Source of the DNA: Cohnella sp. SGD-V74
Lineage (GTDB): Bacteria; Bacillota; Bacilli; Paenibacillales; Paenibacillaceae
Assembly (NCBI RefSeq): GCF_003001675.1
Contig: NZ_PVYW01000023.1
Location: 62,001 to 126,000 of the forward strand
Length of the DNA stretch: 64,000 nucleotides
Direction of reading: 5' to 3'
Positions 8,281 to 16,035 of this stretch are shown here, piece by piece (position 1 is the first letter of the stretch; every line of letters starts with the position of its first letter). Made by a program: the position numbers and the translations under genes. The notes under the pieces were generated by a model. It searched no databases, was not told the DNA's origin, and saw only the letters and a list, made by a program, of their open reading frames with translations.

Positions 8281-8405
8281 TTCCTCTCTATCCATTATTT
8301 TAATATTTACGAGAATCCTCCCATTCCGGAAAATAGGTAGCAACGAGTTTGTTTCTATCAGGCTCACGCCGCCTTGGCATCGACCGACATGGGAGGATTT
8401 TTCTA

Positions 8406-9941
8406 TTGAATCGACATCGAGTTCATCTTCGCGCTGCCCTGCTGACCGTTATTTTTGCCATATTGCTTATTCCGATGCCTCCAGGGAACGCTGGGAGCGA
8501 GATCCAGGTTACATACAACGGCGCCAAAATTGCGTTTCAAGCCGCCCCTTTCGCCAAGAACGGCGCTACATACGTTCAAGCGCGGTCGCTGCTGAACGCC
8601 GTCGGATTGCAAGTTCAATGGCTGGACAAGACCAAGTTCAAGCTGTTCCGGGCGGGTACAGTCATCGATATGGAGGTCGGAAAAACCTCTGCCGCTCTCA
8701 ACGGGAGCAAGCTGTCTCTCTCTCACGCGCCGATTCTCTCTAATTCGACGTTGTTTCTGCCGGTGCGTCCCGTTTCTGCTCTATTAGGTTTACAAGTAGT
8801 CTGGTCCGCTTCCGTAAATACGGTCGCCTTGACCGCTTCGGGAACGAAACCGGCGGCTCCCCCGTACCGAATCATCGCTTACTATCCGTACTGGGCCTCC
8901 TATCAGAAGCTTGGCCTGTCCCGCTTCGCCGAGTCCGGAATCACCCATCTCAACTACGCGTTCGCCAACATTCGGGGAGGCGAAGTCGTAGCGGGCGACG
9001 CTGCGGCGGATCGCGTTAACTTCGCCGAGTTAAAGCAGATCAAGAAAGAGAACCCGGCATTAGAAGCTTTGATCAGCGTAGGCGGTTGGAGCTGGTCCGG
9101 ACAATTCTCCGACATTGCCCTGACCGCCGCTTCGAGAACCAGGTTCGCGGAAAGCGCGGTGCGATTCATTCGGGAACATGGATTCGACGGCGTCGACCTC
9201 GATTGGGAATACCCGGTGTCCGGAGGGCTGTCCTCGAATCGGACGAGACCGGAAGATAAGAAGAACTTTACTCTGCTGCTGCAAGAACTAAGAAACAAGC
9301 TGGACGAGGCGCGCCAAAAAGACGGCAAACCGTACTTGCTGACGATTGCCGCCGGAGCTTCATCAAGCTATGTCGCCAACACGGAAATGGACAAGGTCGC
9401 GGCCATCGTCGATTGGATCAACTTGATGACATATGATTATCACGGAAGCTGGGAGAAGACCGCCAATCATCACGCTCCCTTGTACTCGGATCCGAAGCGG
9501 CCCGCAACTTCCGGAGCGAGCGCGAACGATACGGTCAATTTCTTCCTCAAAGCAGGCGTTCCCGCGAACAAGCTTGTACTGGGCATTCCTTTCTACGGAC
9601 GGGGATGGACCGGATGCGCGGCAACCGGCAGCGGACTCTCGCAAGCTTGCAAAGGCTTGTCCGACGGAGCAGTGGCGGCGGGCGTTCACGAGTTCGGGAA
9701 TTTGGAGAAACAAGGCTGGATCGGAGGCAACGGTTTTGTCCGCTATTGGGACGACGTCGCCAAAGCTCCATGGCTGTACCAGAAAGCGACAGGGACCTTC
9801 GTCACTTACGAAGATCCCGAATCGCTCGCTTACAAAGCCGGTTACATTAAAACCAAGGGGCTCGGAGGCGCCGTCGCTTGGGAGATCAGCCAGGACTTCA
9901 ACGGCACGCTGCTGAAGAAGCTGACCCAGGCTCTGAAGTAA
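8406..9941 (+). CDS. Secreted GH18 chitinase-like glycosyl hydrolase with stalk domain
   Basis: 511 residues from the TTG at 8406, which has GGAGG nine bases upstream. The signal peptide is about residues 1-30 (hydrophobic LLTVIFAILLIPMPP). Residues about 33-150 form the copper-amine-oxidase-N-type stalk domain (IQVTYNGAKIAFQAAPF, LPVRPVSALLG) common in Paenibacillaceae surface enzymes. Residues about 155-510 are the GH18 barrel: substrate strand SVGGWSWSG and the catalytic motif DGVDLDWEYP with Glu268 as acid/base and Asp266 and Asp264 beside it. It probably cleaves chitin or peptidoglycan-like beta-1,4 linkages outside the cell. A MITE follows. Confidence 0.93.
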   Translation: MNRHRVHLRAALLTVIFAILLIPMPPGNAGSEIQVTYNGAKIAFQAAPFAKNGATYVQARSLLNAVGLQVQWLDKTKFKLFRAGTVIDMEVGKTSAALNGSKLSLSHAPILSNSTLFLPVRPVSALLGLQVVWSASVNTVALTASGTKPAAPPYRIIAYYPYWASYQKLGLSRFAESGITHLNYAFANIRGGEVVAGDAAADRVNFAELKQIKKENPALEALISVGGWSWSGQFSDIALTAASRTRFAESAVRFIREHGFDGVDLDWEYPVSGGLSSNRTRPEDKKNFTLLLQELRNKLDEARQKDGKPYLLTIAAGASSSYVANTEMDKVAAIVDWINLMTYDYHGSWEKTANHHAPLYSDPKRPATSGASANDTVNFFLKAGVPANKLVLGIPFYGRGWTGCAATGSGLSQACKGLSDGAVAAGVHEFGNLEKQGWIGGNGFVRYWDDVAKAPWLYQKATGTFVTYEDPESLAYKAGYIKTKGLGGAVAWEISQDFNGTLLKKLTQALK

Positions 9942-9989
9942 CGATCAGGCAGACCGCTAATCACTCGCCAACCGCCCAAGCCGGATATT

Positions 9990-10271
9990 GGGGCTGACCC
10001 ACAAGTAATAGCGTACAAGATTGTCGATGAAAAGAAGGTGGGCATCTATCTCCCGGAGACTGCCTCATACGGGCCTGAAATCACCTCTTAACGGGTTTAC
10101 CGTTCCCATTTCAGGATCACGCTTTTGGGGCCCCCGCAAAGTAATCGGAATAAGCTTCGAAGCTTAACGTCACTTTGTGGGGTATCTTGCATCGGAGGGA
10201 GATAGATGCCCATGATCACCCATCCATCGATAATCGTTCGGTACGACTTGGTTTACTTATGGGACAGCCCC
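9990..10271. mobile_element. MITE-like palindromic element, copy A
   Basis: The ends are inverted: GGGGCTGACCCACAAGTAA at the left against the reverse complement of the right end, GGGGCTGTCCCATAAGTAA, which resembles insertion-sequence termini of the IS1182/IS4 kind. Nested inside are a near-perfect ATTGTCGATG/CATCGATAAT pair, a perfect 15-base pair GGGCATCTATCTCCC (10040-10054) with 10197-10211, and a hairpin around AAGCTTCGAAGCTT. The core 10062-10118 matches 36743-36799 at 50 of 57 positions. It encodes nothing. The right end is 3 bases from the prkA stop, between two convergent genes. No target duplication is obvious. Confidence 0.8.
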
Positions 10272-10274
10272 GTC

Positions 10275-12170
10275 TCACCGGTTGAGCAAGCTGCCGACGT
10301 ATCGAAGCAGCTCGTTGGCGCAGACCGGGCAATAGTGGTGCTCGTCGATGAGCCGCTTCGTCACCTCGTTGATGCGCTTGAGCTGGCTCTCGTCGGGCGT
10401 CTTCGTCGAAGTCGTAATTTTCACGATGTCCTTCAGATCGGTGAACAGCTTCTTCTCGATCGCCTCGCGAAGCCGGTCGTGCATGCTGTAGTCGAACTTC
10501 TTGCCCTTGCGGGAGTACGCCGACAGGCGGATAAGAATTTCTTCGCGAAACGCTTTCTTCGCGTTCTCCGACACGCCGATCTGCTCCTCGATCGAACGCA
10601 TCAGCCGTTCGTCCGGGTCCATCTCTTCTCCGGTCAGCGGATCTTTGATCTTCGACCAGTTGCAATAGGCTTCGATGTTGTCGAGATAGTTCTCGAACAA
10701 CGTGCGGGCCGACTCCTCGAACGAATAGACGAACGCCTTCTGAATTTCCTTCTTCGCCAGATTGTCGTACTCCTTGCGCGCGACGGAGATGTAGTTCAGA
10801 TACTTCTCCCGCTCCTCCCTCGTAATCGAAGGATGCTGGTCGAGCCCTTCCTTAAGCGCGCGCAATACGTCCAGGGCGTTAATGCACGGCAGGTCGTGCT
10901 TGATCAGCGCGCTCGAGATCCGGTTGATGACGTAGCGCGGATCGATGCCGGACATGCCTTCCTCGCTGAACTCGTTCTGCATCTCCTTCAAGTCGGCTTC
11001 CTTGTAGCCTTCCACCTCTTCGCCGTCGTACATCCGCATCTTTTTGATCAGATCCATCCCCTGCTTCTTCGATTCCTTGAGACGGGTCAGAATCGAGAAG
11101 ATCGCGGCGGCGCGCAGCGCATGCGGCGCGATATGGATGTGGCTCATGTCGGACTGGCCGATCAGCTTCGTGTAAATCTTCTCTTCCTCGGACACCTTCA
11201 GATTGTACGGAATCGGCATGACGATCATCCGCGACTGCAGCGCTTCGTTCTTCTTGTTGGCGATGAACGCCTTGTACTCCGATTCGTTCGTGTGGGCGAT
11301 AATCATCTCGTCCGCGCTGATGAGCGCGAACCTGCCCGCCTTGAAGTTGCCCTCCTGCGTCAGCGAGAGCAGGTTCCACAGAAACTTCTCGTCGCACTTG
11401 AGCATTTCCTGGAACTCCATCAAGCCCCGATTCGCCTTGTTCAGCTCTCCGTCGAAACGGTAAGCCCGCGGATCGGATTCCGAGCCGTATTCCGTAATCG
11501 TCGAGAAGTCGATGCTCCCGGTCAAGTCCGCGATGTCCTGAGACTTCGGATCGGACGGGCTGAACGTGCCGATGCCGACGCGGTTTTTCTCCGAGATCAG
11601 CACGCGCTCGATCGGCACCTGCTCGATGTCGTTGCCGAACTCCGTCTTCAGCCTCATCTGGCAGGACGGACACAGGTCGCCTTCAATCCTTACGCCTAGC
11701 TCCTTCTCGATCTCCGGGCGAAGCTCGTCAGGAATCAGGTGCAGAGGATCTTCCTGCATCGGGCAGCCCTTGATTGCGTAGACGGCTCCCCTCGACGTTC
11801 TGGAATACTGTTCGAGCCCTTTCTTAAGCAGCGTTACGATCGTCGATTTGCCCCCGCTGACGGGTCCCATGAGCAGCAAAATCCTTTTGCGCACGTCAAG
11901 TCTTCTGGCAGCGGAGTGGAAATACTCCTCCACCAGCTTTTCCATCGTCTGATCCAAGCCAAAAATCTCGGAGTTAAAAAACTTGTATTTTTTGCTTCCG
12001 CCCGACTCTTCCACCCCATGGGACACGATCATATCGTAAACCCGGGCGTGAGCGGTCATCGCCGGAGAATTGTCGCGGCGAAGAATGTCGATGTAATCCC
12101 GAAAAGTCCCCGACCAGCTTAGCTTCTCACTCTCGGCCCGATACTCTGAGATCCGACTGAAGATGTCCAT
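10275..12170 (-). CDS. prkA: PrkA AAA+ protein (serine kinase / Lon-like protease of sporulation)
   Basis: 631 residues, the usual family length. The AAA+ core carries a Walker A motif at about residues 102-110 (GPVSGGKST) and the C-terminal PrkA domain follows, with a cysteine pair in CPSCQ and another in CPVCA. Family members were first described as serine protein kinases, and the Bacillus protein has been reported to act as a Lon-like protease that helps sigma-K-dependent sporulation. AGGAGG lies 8 bases before ATG, and a sigma-E-like promoter lies upstream. Its 3' end nearly touches a MITE, which probably supplies the transcription stop. Confidence 0.96.
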   Translation of the reverse strand: MDIFSRISEYRAESEKLSWSGTFRDYIDILRRDNSPAMTAHARVYDMIVSHGVEESGGSKKYKFFNSEIFGLDQTMEKLVEEYFHSAARRLDVRKRILLLMGPVSGGKSTIVTLLKKGLEQYSRTSRGAVYAIKGCPMQEDPLHLIPDELRPEIEKELGVRIEGDLCPSCQMRLKTEFGNDIEQVPIERVLISEKNRVGIGTFSPSDPKSQDIADLTGSIDFSTITEYGSESDPRAYRFDGELNKANRGLMEFQEMLKCDEKFLWNLLSLTQEGNFKAGRFALISADEMIIAHTNESEYKAFIANKKNEALQSRMIVMPIPYNLKVSEEEKIYTKLIGQSDMSHIHIAPHALRAAAIFSILTRLKESKKQGMDLIKKMRMYDGEEVEGYKEADLKEMQNEFSEEGMSGIDPRYVINRISSALIKHDLPCINALDVLRALKEGLDQHPSITREEREKYLNYISVARKEYDNLAKKEIQKAFVYSFEESARTLFENYLDNIEAYCNWSKIKDPLTGEEMDPDERLMRSIEEQIGVSENAKKAFREEILIRLSAYSRKGKKFDYSMHDRLREAIEKKLFTDLKDIVKITTSTKTPDESQLKRINEVTKRLIDEHHYCPVCANELLRYVGSLLNR

Positions 12171-12217
12171 GCCGCTTCCTCCTCGCAGCTTTCTCTACTC
12201 TGAACTTGACGTAATAT

Positions 12218-12247
12218 ATTCTTATGCGGGGAGAAGGACGAATTTGA
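12218..12247 (-). promoter_or_regulatory. Candidate sigma-E promoter of prkA
   Basis: On the minus strand TCAAATT (12241-12247), a 14-base spacer and CATAAGAAT (12218-12226) resemble the sigma-E consensus KMATATT-N14-CATACAMT. The spacer length fits exactly and the -35 matches at six of seven positions. prkA of Bacillus subtilis is known to be sigma-E dependent. Inferred by eye. Confidence 0.4.
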
Positions 12248-12287
12248 CCTGACATTCGCTGTCATGGCTAAAACCCTATGTCCCGTG

Positions 12288-12296
12288 TGCTATAAT
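12288..12296 (+). promoter_or_regulatory. Extended -10 promoter for the DUF2161 gene
   Basis: TGCTATAAT is a perfect extended -10 element about 48 bases before the TTG start. No good -35 hexamer is seen 16-18 bases upstream, which fits an extended -10 promoter. Confidence 0.4.
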
Positions 12297-12343
12297 GGCG
12301 ATAAATCGAGAACACGAAGCTCTGATCAGGAGGAGATTACGCC

Positions 12344-13204
12344 TTGGCCGTCAAATTGGAAACCGAATTGTACCCGCCGGTCAAAAGCTTCTTCGCCTCC
12401 CGAGGGTACGAAGTCAAAGCGGAAATTCGCGGCTGCGATCTGGTCGCCTACCGCCCCGAAGAAGAAGGCGATCCCGTCCCCACGATCGTCGAAATGAAAA
12501 AAACGTTCACGCTGCCGCTGCTCCTGCAAGGAATAGACCGTCAGAAGACCGGAGCGTCCGTCTGGCTCGCCGTGGAGAGGAACCGTGTGAAAAAAGGGGC
12601 GCACAACCAGAGGTTCAACGAGATCACTCATCTATGCAGAAGGCTGAACCTCGGATTTATGACCGTCACCTTCTATCGCACGAAATCGCCCGTCGTCGAC
12701 GTCTGGTGCGAACCTGCGGAAATCCGCCGCGCCTCTCCCGTCCCCGTCTCCCTGACCCCCTCCGCGACGGCGGCGGAGACGGGAGAGCTCTATACCCTCC
12801 AGCCGAGAGGGAGAAGCAAGGCCAAAGCCAACAGGCTGCTCAAGGAATTCAACGCGCGGAGCGGAGACTACAACGTCGGAGGCAGCTCGAAGCGGAAGCT
12901 CGTTACCGCCTACAGGGAGAAGGCGATCCAGTGCGCGCTTGCGCTCGTCTGCCACGGTCCCTCCGCTCCCCGTCAAGTCCGGGATTGGACGAATTGCCCG
13001 AATGCCGGCACGTTTCTGCGCGACAACCACTACGGTTGGTTCAGAAAAATTGCCAAAGGCGTATACGAAGTGACGGACGCGGGGACGGCGGCTTTGGAGG
13101 AATACGGGGAAGTGACGCGCGTGTGGGCCCGGCAGTTTCCGTGGGCAAGCGCGTATGCGGCGGACCCGTCGGAAGAACGTTCGGAAGGAGCGGCATCCCA
13201 ATGA
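12344..13204 (+). CDS. DUF2161 family protein, putative PD-(D/E)XK phosphodiesterase
   Basis: 286 residues. The N-terminal half looks like a restriction-endonuclease-type fold: ETELYPPVKSFFASRGYEVKAE, then GCDLVAYR and IVEMKK, which supply the D...ExK metal site. The C-terminal half ends in a winged-helix-like region (YGWFRKIAKGVYEVTDAGTAALEE). This is the DUF2161 pattern; biological targets are unknown. The start is TTG with GGAGGAG 8 bases upstream. The stop overlaps the start of the Rieske gene as ATGA, so both are translated from one message. Confidence 0.8.
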   Translation: MAVKLETELYPPVKSFFASRGYEVKAEIRGCDLVAYRPEEEGDPVPTIVEMKKTFTLPLLLQGIDRQKTGASVWLAVERNRVKKGAHNQRFNEITHLCRRLNLGFMTVTFYRTKSPVVDVWCEPAEIRRASPVPVSLTPSATAAETGELYTLQPRGRSKAKANRLLKEFNARSGDYNVGGSSKRKLVTAYREKAIQCALALVCHGPSAPRQVRDWTNCPNAGTFLRDNHYGWFRKIAKGVYEVTDAGTAALEEYGEVTRVWARQFPWASAYAADPSEERSEGAASQ

Positions 13205-13515
13205 ATGAAGATCGCTATCCGATCGACCTCGGTCCTTCGTCCCTGTATGCCTCCTTGCCCGCGGAGATAACGGTAGAAGGCTCGCCCTATTGGCTTGTCC
13301 GCGACCCCGAAGGGGAATATCGTCTGCTGATGGCCGTCTGTCCCCATGCGGGGGGAGACGTACGTCCACATGAGGACATCTTCTATTGCCCGCTGCACTT
13401 CTGGACGTTCCATGGGAAAACCGGGGTTTGCCTGAGCGACCCCGGCTATCGATTGGCTTATCGTAAGGTCGCCGTGAACAACGAGCGCCTCTACGCATCA
13501 GCCGAGCTGCATTAA
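13201..13515 (+). CDS. Small Rieske [2Fe-2S] protein
   Basis: 104 residues forming a single Rieske domain. The cluster ligands are in CPHAGGDV (about residues 47-54) and CPLHFWTF (about 66-73), the CxH...CxxH pattern of ferredoxin-like Rieske subunits. It has no membrane anchor and no oxygenase catalytic domain, so it is probably a soluble electron carrier or assembly partner. Its ATG overlaps the TGA of the DUF2161 gene, and its stop overlaps by 3 bases the stop of the convergent aminotransferase-like gene. The oxygenase it would serve is not present here. Confidence 0.85.
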   Translation: MNEDRYPIDLGPSSLYASLPAEITVEGSPYWLVRDPEGEYRLLMAVCPHAGGDVRPHEDIFYCPLHFWTFHGKTGVCLSDPGYRLAYRKVAVNNERLYASAELH

Positions 13516-14648
13516 TTGCGGGACCAGCGTCCCGTAAATTCTTCGATGCTCTCGGCCAGCCTCGCCACTCCCTGGCGGATCTGCCGCTCGTCGGCGAAGG
13601 CATGGGTAACTCTGACGGTGTTCGGCTTCGGATCTTTCGTAAAGAACGGAGCACCCGGTTGGAAAATAACGCCTTTCAGCCATGCGCCCCGCAGCAATGC
13701 CTCTCCGTCCAGTCCCGGAGGCAGCACGAGCCAGAGATGCAGCCCTCCCCTCGGTTCCGCCCAAGCCAACTCGTCGATGCCTTGACGGGACAACTGGTCC
13801 GTCATCATCCTCTTGCGTTCCCGGCATTGAATTCTCAGCATATCGAGCAGCGGCTCCAGCGGCTGCTCCTCGATCAACCCGGACAACGCCCGCTGTTCGA
13901 TCGGGCCTAACGCGTGTTTCCTGGCATTCTCTCCTGCAGAGAACAAAGGGCGGTTGACTGGCGCCGCGGTTCCGGCGATCCAGCCGACGCGCGAGCCCGC
14001 GATCAGCCCCGGAGGCAGCTGACCGATGGAGAGCACGCCCGGTTCCAGCAGCCGCTGGGCGGAAGCCGGCTCTTCGGCCTCGTAGAGCAGCATCTCCTGC
14101 CTGTCGTCGACGACCAGCAGCACGCCGGCTTCCCGGCACCGATGGAAGACGGCGGCCTTATGCTCCACGCTCCACTTCGCCCCTTCCGGCTCCGTGCAGG
14201 ACGGAGCGACGTACACCATCCTGGGCCGATAGCGGAATAGAGCTGTCGTCAGCGCTTCCGGGTCCATCCCTTTCCGGTCTCCGTCGACCGCTTCCACTCT
14301 CATCCCGGCTTTGCGGAACGCTTGCAGCGCCGTACGCGACGTAAGGCGTTCGGTCAAGACGGTGTCGCCGGGCTGCAGCGCCTCCCCGATAATCCAGCTT
14401 AGCGCTCCGTCCGCCCCTTTCGTGAACTTGATGCGGCTGCCGCTGCCCCCGGTCTTCCCGTGCAGCAAGCCTTTGGCGAATTGCTCCTTCAATTTCTCTT
14501 CCCTGACACTGCCGGATTCCCGCCGCCCCAGGCCGAACTCTTCCGCCGCCAACTCCCCTGCGGCGGCTTCCACGCGCTCTTCCCAATCCGACGAGGAAAC
14601 GAGTCCTTCTTTCGGCCACCCGCCCATCCAGTTGATGATCGAACTCAC
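13512..14648 (-). CDS. Aminotransferase-fold (class I/II) protein lacking the PLP lysine
   Basis: 378 residues from the GTG at 14648, which has GGAGGGAG 8 bases upstream; a longer frame from 14687 lacks such a site. It resembles the aminotransferase half of MocR-type proteins: KFTKGADGALSWIIGEALQPGDTVLTE, the aspartate pair LLVVDD, and the C-terminal arginine region PNTVRVTHAF. In the usual SxSK...PGxRxGW segment it reads SIGQLPPGLIAGSRVGW, so the Schiff-base lysine position is not Lys. The tyrosine of the DDPYxE motif is also changed (DDRQEM). It may be a catalytically dead sensor-like paralogue. No DNA-binding domain is attached. Confidence 0.75.
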   Translation of the reverse strand: MSSIINWMGGWPKEGLVSSSDWEERVEAAAGELAAEEFGLGRRESGSVREEKLKEQFAKGLLHGKTGGSGSRIKFTKGADGALSWIIGEALQPGDTVLTERLTSRTALQAFRKAGMRVEAVDGDRKGMDPEALTTALFRYRPRMVYVAPSCTEPEGAKWSVEHKAAVFHRCREAGVLLVVDDRQEMLLYEAEEPASAQRLLEPGVLSIGQLPPGLIAGSRVGWIAGTAAPVNRPLFSAGENARKHALGPIEQRALSGLIEEQPLEPLLDMLRIQCRERKRMMTDQLSRQGIDELAWAEPRGGLHLWLVLPPGLDGEALLRGAWLKGVIFQPGAPFFTKDPKPNTVRVTHAFADERQIRQGVARLAESIEEFTGRWSRN

Positions 14649-14802
14649 GGCGACTCCCTCCCCTTGCGATGTTGGCCACGGTTTCATTTATATGCCCGGC
14701 GAGCGAAGATCATCAACCATTCCGGTTTGTTCACAACATTTTGCGTTTTCTTTTTGACAAGGGTTGGTTATAATAAGGGGTAGTTAATCGGAGGTGTAGG
14801 AT

Positions 14803-14952
14803 ATGTTCCTTTCGGCAGCTGGCGAAGCGGCGCAAGAAGTGATCTTATTCGGGATGTCCCACAAGTTTTGGATTGTCGTTCTTGTCATGGCGTTGTTCAT
14901 CGGCGCAATTTTGACCTCTTCGTATAACGATGATAAAACCAAAGGTCTCTAA
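14803..14952 (+). CDS. Small single-pass membrane protein, 49 residues
   Basis: Begins MFLSAAGEAAQEVILFG, has one transmembrane helix (about residues 23-40, FWIVVLVMALFIGAILTS) and a short charged tail YNDDKTKGL. GGAGGTG lies 7 bases before ATG. A TTGACA and a TATAAT occur 30-50 bases upstream, but their spacing is too short to form one promoter. A strong terminator follows directly, so it is a monocistronic gene. Its family is not recognised. Confidence 0.7.
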   Translation: MFLSAAGEAAQEVILFGMSHKFWIVVLVMALFIGAILTSSYNDDKTKGL

Positions 14953-14963
14953 AATAGCCGCCA

Positions 14964-14995
14964 ACAAAACCGGAACCCAAGGGTTCCGGTTTTGT
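14964..14995 (+). terminator. Terminator of the small membrane protein gene
   Basis: A perfect 15-base stem (ACAAAACCGGAACCC with its complement) around AA, followed by TTTATC. The A-rich left arm could also act for leftward transcripts. Confidence 0.9.
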
Positions 14996-15016
14996 TTATC
15001 CGCATAACGACAAAAA

Positions 15017-15052
15017 CGACAAAAACCGTCCCCGATCGGGACGGTTTTGTCG
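15017..15052 (-). terminator. Terminator of the AbrB-type gene
   Basis: CGACAAAAACCGTCCC pairs with GGGACGGTTTTGTCG around a short loop, 12 bases past the AbrB-type stop. The A-run on the plus strand gives a U-rich tract on the leftward transcript. Confidence 0.8.
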
Positions 15053-15063
15053 TGCCGGTATCT

Positions 15064-15306
15064 TTACAGCCCGTGCATCTCTTTCACGCAAGTAGCGCAC
15101 ACGTAACGCTCCTTGAATTCTCCGACGGATTCCATCGAAGAGCAGAACACGCAACGGGGCCGATAACGTTCCAAAATGATATGATCGCCTTGAACCAATA
15201 TTTCTACGGGATCCCCTTCATTCATCTGGTACCGTTTGCGCAACGATTTCGGAAGAACAATCCTTCCCAATTGATCCACTTTACGAACTACGCCTGCAGG
15301 TTTCAA
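15064..15306 (-). CDS. AbrB/SpoVT-type transition-state regulator with zinc-ribbon-like tail
   Basis: 80 residues from the TTG at 15306, which has GGAGG seven bases upstream; the ATG at 15324 would add six residues but would place that GGAGG inside the gene. Residues 1-45 form the swapped-hairpin AbrB DNA-binding fold (GVVRKVDQLGRIVLPKSLRKRY). The tail has two cysteine pairs (CVFC and CATC), absent from Bacillus subtilis AbrB, which may bind zinc. Such proteins repress post-exponential genes. Single gene with its own terminator. Confidence 0.88.
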   Translation of the reverse strand: MKPAGVVRKVDQLGRIVLPKSLRKRYQMNEGDPVEILVQGDHIILERYRPRCVFCSSMESVGEFKERYVCATCVKEMHGL

Positions 15307-15486
15307 TGCAGTTCCTCCATTCATACGCTAGTCTAGCTGGTTATCTCGAAACCTTTTAGCCTAATTGACCACTTTATACGGTTCTATACGCGTTGCTTAT
15401 TCCCTTCCCTTTAACCAATTTGCTTAGGATTATGCAATTTTCGACATTTCATATCGAATCGATGAGAATAATGTCGAAATAAGAGA

Positions 15487-15948
15487 TCAGGACAACGGGA
15501 ATTCATTTTGCCGCAGCGCCTCGAACACGACGATCGCGGCCGAGTTGGCCAAGTTCAGCGATCGCACCTTGTCCGTCATCGGGATGCGCATGCACGTATC
15601 GAGATGAGCGTCCAGCATGTCCTGCGGAAGCCCCTTCGTCTCCCGGCCGAATACGAAGAAATCCCCTTCACGAAACGCGAAGTCCGTATACCGCTTGGTC
15701 ACGCGGGTACTCGCGAAGAAAAACCTCGCTCCCGCATGGGCCTCTTTCACTTCTTCGAACGAATCGTAATAGGTGATGTGAACGGAATGCCAATAATCGA
15801 GTCCGGCTCTCTTCAGCACTTTGTCGTCGGTGGAGAAGCCGAGCGGGCGCACCAGGTGAAGATGCGTACCGGTAGCGGCGCAAGTTCTGGCGATGTTGCC
15901 GGTATTGGCCGGAATTTCCGGGTTCACGAGCACGATGTGAAAAGGCAT
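15487..15948 (-). CDS. trmL: tRNA (cytidine/uridine-2'-O)-methyltransferase TrmL
   Basis: 153 residues, a minimal SPOUT (alpha/beta-knot) methyltransferase that modifies position 34 of tRNA-Leu with SAM. The knot motifs are visible: NPEIPANTGNIARTCAATGT near the N-terminus, FVFGRETKGLP, and MRIPMTDKVRSLNLANSAAIVVFE at the C-terminus. Length equals the family norm. It follows serC on the same strand but is separated from it by a strong terminator at 15971-16006. Confidence 0.95.
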   Translation of the reverse strand: MPFHIVLVNPEIPANTGNIARTCAATGTHLHLVRPLGFSTDDKVLKRAGLDYWHSVHITYYDSFEEVKEAHAGARFFFASTRVTKRYTDFAFREGDFFVFGRETKGLPQDMLDAHLDTCMRIPMTDKVRSLNLANSAAIVVFEALRQNEFPLS

Positions 15949-15970
15949 ATCGTTGTGCCTCCTTGTTGCG

Positions 15971-16006
15971 AAAAAAATCGAAATAGCGGCTTGACGCCGC
16001 TATTTC
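15971..16006 (-). terminator. Terminator of serC
   Basis: GAAATAGCGGC pairs perfectly with GCCGCTATTTC around a 5-base loop, and the run of seven A at 15971-15977 gives the U-tract on the leftward transcript. It lies between serC and trmL. Confidence 0.9.
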
Positions 16007-16035
16007 CGTCGTTCGTTATCCGTTGTGTCTAACAA

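Noticed and set aside
10206-11699. A 497-codon plus-strand frame
   Set aside because: It is antisense to prkA, whose AAA+ motifs and length are complete.
12632-13654. 340-codon minus-strand frame over the DUF2161/Rieske pair
   Set aside because: Arg/Pro-rich shadow opposite two genes with clear motifs.
14740-14800. Sigma-A promoter TTGACA...TATAAT before the 49-residue membrane protein
   Set aside because: The hexamers are only about 9 bases apart, too close to act together. One of them may be used with a weaker partner.
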